Shown here one piece after another: positions 1 to 8,024 of a stretch of 16,380 nucleotides of DNA. Positions within the stretch are counted from its first letter, which is position 1, and each line of letters starts with the position of its first letter. This stretch comes from Pseudoxanthomonas sp. (GTDB taxonomy: Bacteria; Pseudomonadota; Gammaproteobacteria; Xanthomonadales; Xanthomonadaceae). Made by a program: the position numbers and the translations under genes. The stretch is from assembly GCA_026785795.1 (NCBI GenBank), contig JAJAZJ010000008.1:1-16380 (forward strand). The letters are read 5' to 3'. The notes under the pieces are model-generated. The model was given only the letters and a program-made list of their open reading frames with translations, did no database searches and was not told where the DNA came from.

Positions 1-975
1 GACGTGGTGATCGGCCCGATCGAAAGCTACCAGGACGCGCTGTATGGCACCAAGGCCGCATTCGAGACCTTCGTCCTGGTGAAGGACATCGAATGGAGCA
101 AGCGACTGGCCCGCTTCGCAAAGCACCTGCCTGCGCTGCAGCGTGGCCTGCCGGTCGCGGACGCCTACAAGGCAGAGATGCCGGGCACCGACGCAGACCT
201 CAACGCGTATTTCGCCCTGTACTACGGCGGTGACGCCAACTCCGGCGCAAAAACCATCGCCATCAACCTGCCCAATGACGAGGAAGTGCAGCTGGCCAAG
301 GGTTCGCGCCGGCTGCAGCTGGAAAACACCATGCGTGCGAAGTTCGACACGATCCTGGTGCCGATTGCCGATGAGCTCATCGCCGAGGACCAGCGCCAGC
401 ACATCACCTTCGACGCGTTCTTCGAGAACGTGATGTTCCATGAAGTAGCGCATGGACTCGGCATCAAGAACACGCTGGACGGCAAGGGCACGGTACGCCA
501 GGCCCTGACCGACCTGGCCAGCAGCTACGAGGAAGGCAAGGCCGACATCCTGGGGCTGTACATGATTGGCAAGCTGGGCGAGATGGGTGAGCTGGACGCC
601 GCCAAGCGCCGCGACAACTACGTGACCTTCCTGGCCGGGATCTTCCGCTCGGTGCGTTTCGGAGCCAGCAGCGCGCACGGCCAGGCCAACATGCTGGCCT
701 TCAACTACCTGCAGAACGAAGGCGCCTTCAGCCGCGAAGAGGCCAGCGGCCGCTATCGGGTCGATTTCGAGCGCATGGAGCAGGCCGTGAATTCACTCTC
801 CGCGGGGATCCTGACCCTGCAGGGCGACGGCGACTACGCGGGGGCAAAGGCGCTGCAGGACGAACTGGGAAAGACCGGTGCCGCGCTGCAGGCCGATCTT
901 GATCGCCTGCAGGCCCGCGCCATCCCGGTGGATATCGTGCTCATGCAGGGGCCGGAAATGTTGGCTTCGCAGTAG
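1..975 (+). CDS. Dipeptidyl-peptidase III-like zinc metallopeptidase (family M49), 3' part
   Basis: C-terminal 324 residues of a protein whose start lies before the window; the frame is open from base 1, so the in-frame GTG codons at 4 and 7 need not be the start. It ends at TAG 973-975. Seen: the zinc-binding helix FHEVAHGLG with HEVAH at visible codons 147-151, and a second metal/catalytic motif EEGKAD at codons 177-182, the counterpart of EECRAE in classical dipeptidyl-peptidase III. Upstream is a conserved-looking block INLPNDEEVQLAKGSRR (about codons 88-104). M49 enzymes remove dipeptides from the N-terminus of oligopeptides using one zinc held by two His and one Glu; here the inferred ligands are H147, H151 and E178. 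The protein may be cytoplasmic or exported; its N-terminus, where a signal peptide would be, is not visible. It converges on pnp and is functionally unrelated to it. The five-residue HEXXH form differs from the usual six-residue HEXXGH. Family assignment is fairly secure, substrate unknown. Confidence 0.82.
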   Translation, partial: DVVIGPIESYQDALYGTKAAFETFVLVKDIEWSKRLARFAKHLPALQRGLPVADAYKAEMPGTDADLNAYFALYYGGDANSGAKTIAINLPNDEEVQLAKGSRRLQLENTMRAKFDTILVPIADELIAEDQRQHITFDAFFENVMFHEVAHGLGIKNTLDGKGTVRQALTDLASSYEEGKADILGLYMIGKLGEMGELDAAKRRDNYVTFLAGIFRSVRFGASSAHGQANMLAFNYLQNEGAFSREEASGRYRVDFERMEQAVNSLSAGILTLQGDGDYAGAKALQDELGKTGAALQADLDRLQARAIPVDIVLMQGPEMLASQ

Positions 976-1006
976 CCACACAACCAGGCAACCGCCAACC
1001 GGGCAC

Positions 1007-1036
1007 AAAAAAAGCGGGCCAATGGCCCGCTTTTTT
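1007..1036. terminator. Bidirectional rho-independent terminator between the M49 gene and pnp
   Basis: A perfect 7-bp GC stem, GCGGGCC (1014-1020) with GGCCCGC (1024-1030), closes a 3-base AAT loop. It is preceded by seven A (1007-1013) and followed by six T (1031-1036). The A and T tracts make a U-tailed hairpin on both strands, so it can end both the rightward peptidase transcript and the leftward rpsO-pnp transcript, whose stop codon lies 20 bases away. Confidence 0.93.
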
Positions 1037-1055
1037 CTGCTGGCAACGCTGCGGC

Positions 1056-3164
1056 TTACTCGACCGCGACGCCCTCGCCTTCTTCCACGGCCTTCATCGA
1101 CAGGCGGATGCGGCCCTGCTTGTCGACTTCCAGCACCTTGACCTTGACCATATCGCCTTCCTTCAACACGTCGCTGACCTTCTCGACGCGGTCGTTGGAG
1201 ATCTGCGACACGTGGACCAGGCCGTCTTTGCCCGGGGCGATGGTGACGAACGCACCGAAGTCCATCAGCTTGGCCACCTTGCCCTCATAGATGCGGCCCG
1301 GCTCGACGTCTGAAGTGATCTGCTCGATGCGGGCCTTGGCGGCCTGCCCAGCGGCGCCGTTGACCGAGGCAATGGTGATGGTGCCATCATCCTGGATGTC
1401 GATCTGGGTGCCGGTTTCCTTGGTGATGGCCTGGATCACCGAACCGCCCTTGCCGATCACTTCACGGATCTTGTCGGGGTGGATCTTGATGGTGATCAGG
1501 CGCGGCGCGAACTCGCTCAGCTCTTCGCGCGGCGCGGTCAATGCGGCCTCCATTTCCTTGAGGATGTGCAGGCGGCCCTGCTTGGCCTGGGCCAGCGCGA
1601 CCTTCATGATTTCCTCGGTGATGCCCTGGATCTTGATGTCCATCTGCAGCGCCGAAATGCCCTTGGCGGTGCCGGCGACCTTGAAGTCCATGTCGCCCAG
1701 GTGATCTTCATCACCCAGGATGTCGGAAAGGACCACGAAATCGTCGCCCTCCTTGACCAGCCCCATGGCGATGCCGGCGACGGGCGCCGAAATCGGCACA
1801 CCGGCATCCATCAGCGCCAGCGAGCTGCCGCAGACCGAAGCCATCGACGAGGAGCCGTTGGATTCGGTGATTTCCGAGACCACGCGGATGGTGTACGGGA
1901 AGGCTTCCATGGTGGGCATCACCGCCAGCACGCCGCGTTTGGCCAGACGACCGTGGCCGATCTCGCGTCGCTTCGGGCCCATCATACGGCCGGCTTCACC
2001 CACCGAGTAGGGGGGGAAGTTGTAGTGGAACAGGAAGTGCTCCTTGTACTCGCCGGCAACCGCATCGATTACCTGGCCGTCGCGGGCGGTGCCCAGGGTC
2101 ACGGCGACAATGGCCTGGGTCTCGCCGCGGGTGAACAGCGATGAGCCGTGCACGCGTGGGAGGATGCCGACGCGCGAAGCGATTGGACGCACGGTGTCCA
2201 GCGCGCGGCCATCGATGCGCACTTTGGTCTTGAGGACCGAGTCGCGCATGGTCTGGTATTCCTGCTCGCTGAATTCCTTGGCCAGGTCACCGTTGGTCCA
2301 TGCGTTGGTTTCGGCGTCGGCCGCCAGCGCACTGATGGTTTCTTTCTTGACGCCGGAAATGGTGTCCTTGCGCTCCAGCTTGTCGCGCACCTGGAAGGCG
2401 TGCGCCAGCTTGTCGCCGATGGCGTGGCGAATGGCTGCGATCATGCTTTCGTTGGCGGCCGGCGCAGACCAGGTCCACTTCGGCTTCCCGGCCTGGGCAA
2501 CCAGCTCGTTGATGGCGGCAATCGCCACCTGCAGCTGCTGGTGGCCGAACATCACTGCGCCCAGCATCACGTCCTCGGACAGCTCGCGTGCCTCGGACTC
2601 CACCATCAGCACGGCCTGCGTGGTGCCGGCCACTACCAGTTCAAGCTCCGAATCCTTCAGCTCGGTCACGGTCGGATTGAGCAGATACTGGCCGCCCTTG
2701 TAACCCACCTTGGCCGCACCGATCGGGCCGTCGAACGGCGCTCCGGACAGCGACAGCGCGGCAGACGCGCCAAGCAGCGCCAGGATGTCGCCGTCGACTT
2801 CCGGGTTCATCGACATCACCGTGGCGATGATCTGCACTTCATTGCGGAAGCCATCCGGGAACAGCGGACGGATCGGGCGATCGATCAAGCGTGAAATCAG
2901 CGTTTCCTTCTCGCTCTGGCGGCCTTCGCGCTTGAAGAAGCCGCCCGGGATGCGGCCACCGGCGTAGAACTTTTCCTGGTAGTCGACGGTGAGCGGGAAG
3001 AAGTCCTGCCCTTCGCGCGCTGTCTTGTTGGCCACGGCGCTGACCAGCAGCACGGTGCCCTCGCAGGAGACGATGACTGCGCCGCCGGCCTGGCGGGCGA
3101 TCTCGCCGGTTTCCAGGGTGACCTGGTGCTTGCCGTACTGGAAGGTCTTGGTGATTTTTGCCAC
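1056..3164 (-). CDS. pnp: Polyribonucleotide nucleotidyltransferase (PNPase)
   Basis: PNPase degrades RNA 3' to 5' by phosphorolysis, releasing nucleoside diphosphates; it acts as a trimer and in many proteobacteria joins the RNase E degradosome. The 702-residue product has the full family architecture: two RNase PH-like domains (about 10-230 and 320-545), a KH domain (about 555-610, with VIGKGG) and an S1 domain (about 620-695). The active-site block [12 protein letters not shown] is intact; D487, D493 and K495 correspond to E. coli D486, D492 and K494. The start is taken as GTG at 3162-3164, giving [12 protein letters not shown] as in homologues, with AAGGA 9 bases upstream. The frame stays open to an ATG at 3296, but that extension is not PNPase-like and would run through the intercistronic terminator. 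The gene is last in the rpsO-pnp unit and ends at a bidirectional terminator. Leader hairpins suggest post-transcriptional control. Confidence 0.97.
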   Translation of the reverse strand: MAKITKTFQYGKHQVTLETGEIARQAGGAVIVSCEGTVLLVSAVANKTAREGQDFFPLTVDYQEKFYAGGRIPGGFFKREGRQSEKETLISRLIDRPIRPLFPDGFRNEVQIIATVMSMNPEVDGDILALLGASAALSLSGAPFDGPIGAAKVGYKGGQYLLNPTVTELKDSELELVVAGTTQAVLMVESEARELSEDVMLGAVMFGHQQLQVAIAAINELVAQAGKPKWTWSAPAANESMIAAIRHAIGDKLAHAFQVRDKLERKDTISGVKKETISALAADAETNAWTNGDLAKEFSEQEYQTMRDSVLKTKVRIDGRALDTVRPIASRVGILPRVHGSSLFTRGETQAIVAVTLGTARDGQVIDAVAGEYKEHFLFHYNFPPYSVGEAGRMMGPKRREIGHGRLAKRGVLAVMPTMEAFPYTIRVVSEITESNGSSSMASVCGSSLALMDAGVPISAPVAGIAMGLVKEGDDFVVLSDILGDEDHLGDMDFKVAGTAKGISALQMDIKIQGITEEIMKVALAQAKQGRLHILKEMEAALTAPREELSEFAPRLITIKIHPDKIREVIGKGGSVIQAITKETGTQIDIQDDGTITIASVNGAAGQAAKARIEQITSDVEPGRIYEGKVAKLMDFGAFVTIAPGKDGLVHVSQISNDRVEKVSDVLKEGDMVKVKVLEVDKQGRIRLSMKAVEEGEGVAVE

Positions 3165-3227
3165 GTTGGATGATCCTTGGAGATGCTTGCTTGGTTGAAC
3201 CGTATGCAGCCCATGCCGCATGCGGGT

Positions 3228-3276
3228 GGCCGGGTTTTCCGGCCGCGAAGCGTTCCCTGCAGCGGCGGGCCGCAGG
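3228..3276 (-). promoter_or_regulatory. Two hairpins in the pnp 5' leader
   Basis: On the minus-strand transcript, a hairpin CCTGCGGC / GCTGCAGG (8 bp with one G-U, 5-base loop) spans 3256-3276. It is followed by a perfect GGCCGG / CCGGCC hairpin with a 5-base loop at 3228-3244. Both lie between the rpsO terminator and the pnp start codon at 3164. A perfect 10-base palindrome CCGCATGCGG sits at 3216-3225. In E. coli the pnp leader hairpin is cut by RNase III and then used by PNPase for autoregulation; the same use here is inference. Confidence 0.45.
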
Positions 3277-3280
3277 AAAT

Positions 3281-3310
3281 AAAAAACGCGGCGCATCGCT
3301 GCGCCGCGTT
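3281..3310 (-). terminator. Intercistronic terminator/attenuator between rpsO and pnp
   Basis: An 11-bp perfect stem, AACGCGGCGCA with TGCGCCGCGTT (3285-3295 and 3300-3310), has a 4-base loop. Read on the minus strand it is followed by a run of six U (3286-3281, partly within the stem base). It lies 9 bases after the rpsO stop codon. Since no clear promoter is seen between it and pnp, part of the transcription must read through, as at the rpsO-pnp junction of E. coli. Confidence 0.9.
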
Positions 3311-3319
3311 GGGTCTGGT

Positions 3320-3580
3320 TTACCGGCGCAGGCCGAGTTTCTCGATCAGTACCTTGTAGCGCTCGCCATCTTTCTTCTTGAGGTAGTCGAGCAGGCTGCG
3401 GCGGCGGTTCACCAGTGACAGCAGGCCGCGGCGGCTGTGATGGTCCTTCTTGTGGGTCTTGAAGTGGCCGCTGAGCTGTTCGATGCGGGCGGTGATCAGT
3501 GCAACCTGGACTTCCGGGGAGCCGGTGTCGGCGGGGCCGCGCTTGTTGTCTTCAATGACTTTCTGGGTGTCGATGGGCAT
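3320..3580 (-). CDS. rpsO: 30S ribosomal protein S15
   Basis: 86 residues, the normal size for bacterial S15, starting [12 protein letters not shown] and ending KLGLRR. S15 is a primary binding protein of the 16S rRNA central domain and nucleates platform assembly (with S6, S18, S11). The conserved 16S-contact segments [10 protein letters not shown] (about 18-27) and [12 protein letters not shown] (about 43-54) are intact, and the protein is entirely helical and basic, as in the family. The start is ATG 3578-3580; a purine-rich AAGAGAA stretch in the leader can serve as ribosome-binding site. The gene follows truB after 177 bases that hold a promoter and a structured leader, and precedes pnp after a terminator. 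S15 represses its own translation in several bacteria through leader structures that differ between clades, so a similar loop is plausible here. Confidence 0.98.
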   Translation of the reverse strand: MPIDTQKVIEDNKRGPADTGSPEVQVALITARIEQLSGHFKTHKKDHHSRRGLLSLVNRRRSLLDYLKKKDGERYKVLIEKLGLRR

Positions 3581-3623
3581 GGTGCTTTTCTCTTGAGATG
3601 CGTGGCCTGCAGAAACGCTGCGT

Positions 3624-3639
3624 GTACTTGGGAAAGTAC
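3624..3639 (-). promoter_or_regulatory. Hairpin in the rpsO leader
   Basis: A perfect 6-bp stem, GTACTT (3624-3629) with AAGTAC (3634-3639), and a 4-base loop, about 45 bases upstream of the rpsO start codon. The leader from the proposed promoter to the ATG is roughly 140 bases, long enough for an S15-binding regulatory structure. The role is inferred from the known autoregulation of rpsO in other bacteria; no specific S15-binding motif was identified. Confidence 0.35.
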
Positions 3640-3724
3640 CCCGTGCGCACCGCCGGGCCCGCCGATTACGTTGGATGTTGCGAAGGTGATCGTGATGATC
3701 GAGGGATGCCGAAAAGGCCGCGAT

Positions 3725-3753
3725 ATTGTATTAGCGAAATCCTTGCTAAACAA
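3725..3753 (-). promoter_or_regulatory. Predicted sigma-70 promoter for rpsO-pnp
   Basis: On the minus strand TTGTTT (3753-3748) and TACAAT (3730-3725) are separated by exactly 17 bases; the -10 element matches TATAAT at 5 of 6 positions, the -35 element at 3 of 6. It begins 4 bases after the truB stop codon and lies in a locally AT-rich stretch that stands out from the GC-rich surroundings. A 5-bp inverted repeat CCTTG-N5-CAAGG (3741-3755) overlaps the -35 element and could be an operator or a weak truB end hairpin. Confidence 0.6.
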
Positions 3754-3757
3754 GGTT

Positions 3758-4720
3758 TTACTTCGCCTGTGGCTCGGTGGGGCCAACTTCGGGCCAGTTG
3801 AACAGGCGCTGTGGGGCCAGCACCTGGCCTGCATCCAGCTGGGCCAGCCCAAGCACCCTGCCGCGTGCGCCGTACACCGCATACGGGCCTGGGCCGCCGG
3901 GAATGCCGGCCAGGCGCTGGCCCTGCCCAAAGCGTCGCGCCGCCTCGTCGGTCAGGTCCAGCCGGCGGAATCCCACCAGGCCGGCGTCCAGCGGCAGCAG
4001 GCAGGCGTCCAGGCTGCGCTGGTCGCGCTGGGCCAGCGCCTGCAGGGCCTCCAGGGTCCACATGCGTGGTTCGCGGAAAGGGTCAACCCACAGCCGCCGC
4101 AGTTCCACCACGTGGGCCCCACAGCCCAGCGCCTCACCCAGGTCGCGGACCAGGCTGCGTACGTAGGTGCCTGAGCCGCACTCCACCTGCAGCCGCAGCA
4201 GCGGCGCATCGCCATCCAGCAGGTCGGCCGCGGACTGCAGCTCGAAACGGTGGACCTCCGCTGCGCGCGGCTCCACCTCCACCGCTTCCCCACGCCGGGC
4301 CTTGGCGTACAGGGGCTCACCGCCGCGCTTGAGCGCCGAATAGATGGGCGGGCGCTGCTGGATACGGCCGGTCAGGACGGACAGCGCGGAATCGATGTGG
4401 GACAGGCTGTAGCGCTGCACCGGGCGCTCACGCAGCACCTGGCCATCGGCGTCGTCGGTGTCGGTGGTCACGCCCAGCCGGGCCACCGTGTCGTAGGCCT
4501 TGCGGGCGCCGAGCAGGCTGCCGGCAATCTTGGTGGCCTCGCCAAAACACAGCGGCAGCAGCCCCGTTGCCAGCGGATCCAGGCTGCCGGTGTGCCCGCC
4601 CTTTTCGGCACGGAACAGGAACCGCGCCCGCTGTAGCGCCTGGTTGGAGCTCAGCCCCTGCGGCTTGTCCAGCAGCAGGATGCCATCGAGGCGGCGGAAT
4701 TTGACCTTGGGCAACGACAT
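3758..4720 (-). CDS. truB: tRNA pseudouridine(55) synthase TruB
   Basis: TruB isomerises uridine 55 in the T-loop of tRNAs to pseudouridine and also acts as a tRNA-folding chaperone. The 320-residue product is close to the E. coli length (314). The N-terminal catalytic domain carries [16 protein letters not shown] (11-26) and the catalytic block [13 protein letters not shown], with the nucleophilic aspartate at D48, the same number as in E. coli. Further family motifs are visible: [20 protein letters not shown] and [16 protein letters not shown]. The C-terminal part (about 250-320) fits the PUA-like RNA-binding domain. ATG 4718-4720 gives the expected N-terminus, but the ribosome-binding site is poor: the nearest purine run, AGGGAAAAAG, ends about 10 bases before the ATG and its GGG lies about 16 away. 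It follows rbfA after 128 bases occupied by an inverted repeat. TAA 3758-3760 adjoins the rpsO promoter. Confidence 0.97.
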   Translation of the reverse strand: MSLPKVKFRRLDGILLLDKPQGLSSNQALQRARFLFRAEKGGHTGSLDPLATGLLPLCFGEATKIAGSLLGARKAYDTVARLGVTTDTDDADGQVLRERPVQRYSLSHIDSALSVLTGRIQQRPPIYSALKRGGEPLYAKARRGEAVEVEPRAAEVHRFELQSAADLLDGDAPLLRLQVECGSGTYVRSLVRDLGEALGCGAHVVELRRLWVDPFREPRMWTLEALQALAQRDQRSLDACLLPLDAGLVGFRRLDLTDEAARRFGQGQRLAGIPGGPGPYAVYGARGRVLGLAQLDAGQVLAPQRLFNWPEVGPTEPQAK

Positions 4721-4740
4721 CGGGTGCGGACTTTTTCCCT

Positions 4741-4835
4741 TGTAGGAGCTGCGTAAGCTGCGACCTGAGAAGCCGGGGGCCCGCAGCGTCGGCGGAGCGC
4801 CACGGTACAGGGTCGCAGCTTACGCAGCTCCTACA
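4741..4835. repeat. REP-like 25-bp inverted repeat pair between rbfA and truB
   Basis: Two arms, 4741-4765 and 4811-4835, are exact reverse complements over 25 bases, starting TGTAGGAGCTGCG on the plus strand, with a 45-base GC-rich spacer. Repeats beginning TGTAGGAGC are frequent in intergenic DNA of Xanthomonadaceae and resemble REP/BIME elements mobilised by REP-associated tyrosine transposases; no such transposase is present here. The right arm ends 13 bases from the rbfA stop and the left arm begins 20 bases upstream of the truB ATG, so the mRNA could fold into a very stable stem just before truB. Confidence 0.85.
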
Positions 4836-4848
4836 GGAAGCGCAGCAT

Positions 4849-5211
4849 TCACTGGTCTTCGTCGGCCGGCGGTGGCGGCAGGTCGCGCAGCAGGTTTTCC
4901 ATGTGCTCGCCCCGATCCACCGAATCGTCGTAGTGGAAATGCAGTTCTGGCACGTGCCGCAGCTTCATGGCCTTGCCCAGGCGATAGCGGATCTGCGGCG
5001 CCAGTTCCTTGAGGTCCTGCATCGCTTCGGCGGATTGCGCCGGCAGCAACGCGGTGACGAACACCTTGGCGTGGGCCAGGTCGCGGGTCACCTCCACGTC
5101 CGACACGCTGACCGACGGCAGGCCATGTTCACGCACCGCTTCATGCACCAGCGTGCCCAGCTCGCGACGGAGTTGGGCGGAGACGCGATCGCTGCGGTGA
5201 AAGGTCTTCAT
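4849..5211 (-). CDS. rbfA: 30S ribosome-binding factor A
   Basis: RbfA is a small KH-fold protein that binds the immature 30S subunit near the 5' end of 16S rRNA and helps late maturation, especially in the cold. The product has 120 residues (E. coli 133). It shows the family pattern: FHRSDRVSAQLRRELGTLV at the N-terminus (4-22), the central VSDVEVTRDLAHAKVFVTAL (36-55), and LRHVPELHFHYDDSVDRGEHM (84-104). The short acidic, proline-rich tail PPPPADEDQ is typical of an unstructured end. Start ATG 5209-5211; directly upstream the mRNA reads GATTCCCGCTGCC, with no purine-rich Shine-Dalgarno, because a repeat element occupies that position. It sits between infB and truB as in E. coli. Confidence 0.96.
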   Translation of the reverse strand: MKTFHRSDRVSAQLRRELGTLVHEAVREHGLPSVSVSDVEVTRDLAHAKVFVTALLPAQSAEAMQDLKELAPQIRYRLGKAMKLRHVPELHFHYDDSVDRGEHMENLLRDLPPPPADEDQ

Positions 5212-5217
5212 GGCAGC

Positions 5218-5291
5218 GGGAATCGGGAATCGGGAATAAAGAATGGGAAAAGCGAGGCGCTGGATTGCACCATTCCCGAATCCCGATTCCC
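5218..5291. repeat. GGGAATC-type inverted repeat between infB and rbfA
   Basis: Three tandem GGGAATC-like units at 5218-5237 face a reverse-complement block at 5272-5291; the 20-base arms match at 19 positions, and the spacer is 34 bases. GGGAATCGGGAATC runs are common between genes in Xanthomonadaceae. The arm nearer rbfA ends only 6 bases before its ATG. The element fills nearly all of the 91-base gap between infB and rbfA. Confidence 0.8.
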
Positions 5292-5302
5292 CACTCCCGG
5301 CC

Positions 5303-7930
5303 TCACAGCGTGCGCTGCACTTCGATGCGTTCGAAGCACTCGATCTGGTCGCCCGGCTGCACGTCGTTGTACTGCTTCACGCCGATGCCGCACTCGGTGC
5401 CGTTGCGCACTTCGTCCACGTTTTCCTTGAACCGGCGCAGCGATTCCAGCTCGCCTTCGAAGACCACGGTGCTGTCGCGCAGCACCCGGATCGGCTTGCT
5501 GCGCTTGACCGTGCCTTCCACCACCATGCAGCCGGCAACCGCGCCAAACTTGGAGCTGCGGAACACGTCGCGCACTTCGGCGATGCCGATGATCTCCTCG
5601 CGGATCTCCACGCCCAGCAGGCCGGAAGCCACCTGCTTCACCTGGTCGATCACGTCATAGATGATCGAGAAGTAGCGCAGATCGACGCCGTTGGATTCCA
5701 CGATCCGGCGTGCGGCCGCATCGGCACGCACGTTGAAGCCGATCATGGTGGCCTTGGAGGTCAATGCGGAATTCGCATCGGACTCGGTAATGCCGCCCAC
5801 GCCGGAGTGGATGATGTTAATCCGGATCATGTCGTTGGACAGCGCCACCAGCGACTGCTTCAGCGCCTCCACCGAACCCTGTACGTCGGCCTTGATCACC
5901 AGATTCAGGACCAGCTGGCCGTCGCCCTTGCCCAGCTGGGACATGATGTCTTCCATGCGGCTGCCGGCCGACTGCACCAGGCGCGACTCACGGCGTTTGA
6001 TGTCGCGCTGCTGGGCCACGTCCTTGGCCAGCCGCTCATCGGCTACCACCACGAAATCATCGCCCGCGTCCGGCACCCCGGACAGGCCAAGCACCTGCAC
6101 CGGGATCGACGGGCCTGCTTCGGAAGGCTGCCCGCCGGTCTCGTCGAATAGCGCACGCACGCGCCCGTACTGGGTGCCGCAGACCAGGTAATCGCCCTTC
6201 TTCAGGGTTCCCTGCTGGACCAGCACGGTGGCCACCGGGCCGCGGCCCTTGTCCAGCGCGGACTCGATCACCACGCCGCTGGCGCGGCCGCTGAAGGAAG
6301 CCTTCAGCTCAAGCACTTCGGCCTGCAGCAGGATCGAGTCCAGCAGGCTGTCGACACCAGCGCCAGTCTTGGCGGAAACCTCGACGAACTGGGTATCGCC
6401 GCCGAACTCCTCGGCCACTACTTCATGGGTCAGGAACTCGTTCTTGACCCGGCCCGGATCTGCATCGTCCTTGTCCATCTTGTTGACCGCGATGATCAAC
6501 GGAACACTGGCCGCCTTGGCAAGCTTGACCGCCTCGATGGTCTGTGGCATCACTCCATCATCGGCGGCTACCACCAGCACCACGATGTCGGTGAGCTTGG
6601 CGCCGCGCGCGCGCATCTGGGTAAAGGCAGCGTGCCCGGGGGTGTCCAGGAAGCTGATCACGCCCTTGTCGGTTTCCACATGGTAGGCACCGATATGCTG
6701 TGTAATGCCGCCGGCCTCGCCGTTGGCGACCTTGGTGCGGCGGATGTAGTCCAGCAGCGAAGTCTTGCCATGGTCGACGTGGCCCATGATGGTCACCACC
6801 GGCGGACGCACCGACTGCTCGCGCTGGTCGACCTCGCTGTGGGCGACCAGGTCGTCTTCGACGTCGCCGTTGTCGGCGCGGACCACGTTGTGCCCCAGTT
6901 CTTCGGTCACCAGCGCGGCGGTGTCGTGGTCAATGGTCTGGGTGATGGTGGCCATCACCCCCATCTTGAACAGCGCCTTGACCACGTCGCCGCCTTTCAG
7001 CGCCAGTTTCTGCGCAAGATCGGCCACGGTGATGCTCTCGCCGATGGCAACATCACGAACCACCGGTGCGGTGGGCCTTTCGAACGCGTGGTCACCGGTA
7101 CCGCGGCGGCCCTGCTCCAGCGGGCGGCGTGGTTTGGGCTTGGCGCGAGAAGTGGTGCGGCGCGCACGATCGGCGGCCGAAAGATGCAGCTGCCCGGCGA
7201 ACCGCTGGGTGCTTTCATCGTCCTCGACACCGGCCACCATCGCGTGCGAGCCGCGGGTCTTGTGCTTGCTGGCCGTGTTGCCCCGGTCATCGGCACGCGG
7301 CGGATCCTTGCGCAGCGCGGGCTTGGGCACATGATGGCCACCGGCCTTGGCGGCACCGGTGCGCGGCGTGCCTTCTTCATCGGCAGGGGCGACACCGGCT
7401 GCAACCGCAGCGGCTTCGACTTCGGCCTGCAGGCGGGCGGCATCTGCCTGCAGCCGTACCTGATCCTCCTCACGCTGCAGGCGCTCGCGCTCGTCGGTTC
7501 GGCGGCGGTCAGTCTCGGCAAGCCGCTGCTGCTCATCCAGGTTGCGCTGATTGGATTCCTGCAGCTTGCGCAGCGCATCGGCGCGCTCATCGGTAGGCGG
7601 CGGTTGCCCCGGGTCCTGCTTGAGGTAGGTACGCTTCTGCCGGACCTCGACGTTGACCGTGGTCTTGGTACGGCCCGCGGCCACGGTGACTTCCTGCACC
7701 TTGCGCCGGCTCAGGGTGATCTTCTTGGGCGCAGCCAGGTCCTCGACCGGGGTCTCCGACTTGCCATGGGTGCGCCGCAGAAAGCCCAGCAGCTTCATCT
7801 TCTCGGTGCTGGTCACGGCCTGGTCTGGATCGCTGAAGCTCATGCCGGCCTCGGCCAGCTGCTCCAGCAGTTTCTCGACCGGCGTATTGACCAGTTCGGC
7901 GAGCTTGCGGATGGTGGTTTGCTGCGTCAT
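5303..7930 (-). CDS. infB: Translation initiation factor IF-2
   Basis: IF2 is the GTPase that brings fMet-tRNA to the 30S subunit and promotes 50S joining. The 875-residue product has the expected parts: an N-terminal IF2_N helical module (about 1-52), a long charged Arg/Glu/Gln-rich linker (about 100-290), a second IF2_N-like module (about 300-350), and the GTPase core with G1 GHVDHGKT (382-389), G2 region [11 protein letters not shown]3 DTPGH (429-433), G4 NKMD (483-486) and G5 SAKTGAG. The elongation-factor-like domains II, III and the fMet-tRNA-binding C-terminal domain follow, ending [10 protein letters not shown]. All nucleotide-binding motifs are intact. ATG 7928-7930 is preceded by AGGA 6 bases upstream. 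It is 94 bases downstream of nusA and 91 bases upstream of rbfA. The gene neighbouring its substrate tRNA-fMet in one cluster matches the E. coli arrangement. Confidence 0.98.
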   Translation of the reverse strand: MTQQTTIRKLAELVNTPVEKLLEQLAEAGMSFSDPDQAVTSTEKMKLLGFLRRTHGKSETPVEDLAAPKKITLSRRKVQEVTVAAGRTKTTVNVEVRQKRTYLKQDPGQPPPTDERADALRKLQESNQRNLDEQQRLAETDRRRTDERERLQREEDQVRLQADAARLQAEVEAAAVAAGVAPADEEGTPRTGAAKAGGHHVPKPALRKDPPRADDRGNTASKHKTRGSHAMVAGVEDDESTQRFAGQLHLSAADRARRTTSRAKPKPRRPLEQGRRGTGDHAFERPTAPVVRDVAIGESITVADLAQKLALKGGDVVKALFKMGVMATITQTIDHDTAALVTEELGHNVVRADNGDVEDDLVAHSEVDQREQSVRPPVVTIMGHVDHGKTSLLDYIRRTKVANGEAGGITQHIGAYHVETDKGVISFLDTPGHAAFTQMRARGAKLTDIVVLVVAADDGVMPQTIEAVKLAKAASVPLIIAVNKMDKDDADPGRVKNEFLTHEVVAEEFGGDTQFVEVSAKTGAGVDSLLDSILLQAEVLELKASFSGRASGVVIESALDKGRGPVATVLVQQGTLKKGDYLVCGTQYGRVRALFDETGGQPSEAGPSIPVQVLGLSGVPDAGDDFVVVADERLAKDVAQQRDIKRRESRLVQSAGSRMEDIMSQLGKGDGQLVLNLVIKADVQGSVEALKQSLVALSNDMIRINIIHSGVGGITESDANSALTSKATMIGFNVRADAAARRIVESNGVDLRYFSIIYDVIDQVKQVASGLLGVEIREEIIGIAEVRDVFRSSKFGAVAGCMVVEGTVKRSKPIRVLRDSTVVFEGELESLRRFKENVDEVRNGTECGIGVKQYNDVQPGDQIECFERIEVQRTL

Positions 7931-8024
7931 TCGGATCCTGTGACCTTCGTATGCGCCCCCCGCCTAGCGCGAAGGGAACGCGGATTCTAGCCCTGTATTC
8001 TGCAGGGCGGCGTTCATCGGTGGC

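Noticed and set aside
3165..3296. N-terminal extension of pnp to an ATG at 3296
   Set aside because: The extra 44 residues are unlike PNPase, would be translated through the rpsO-pnp terminator, and the GTG at 3164 has a good ribosome-binding site and gives the conserved N-terminus.
4741..5291. Possible CRISPR or insertion-sequence remnant from the repeats around rbfA
   Set aside because: The repeats are two unrelated inverted pairs, not regularly spaced direct repeats; there are no spacers, cas genes, transposase or target-site duplications.
6425..7990. 521-codon open frame on the plus strand opposite infB
   Set aside because: It is the antisense of a GC-rich, strongly codon-biased gene. 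The product is a low-complexity Gly/Ala/Arg/His/Leu mix with no recognisable domain, while the minus strand encodes complete IF2.
7991..8007. Small hairpin CCCTG/CAGGG between nusA and infB as a terminator
   Set aside because: Only 5 bp with a 7-base loop and no U tract on either strand; infB is expected to be co-transcribed with nusA.
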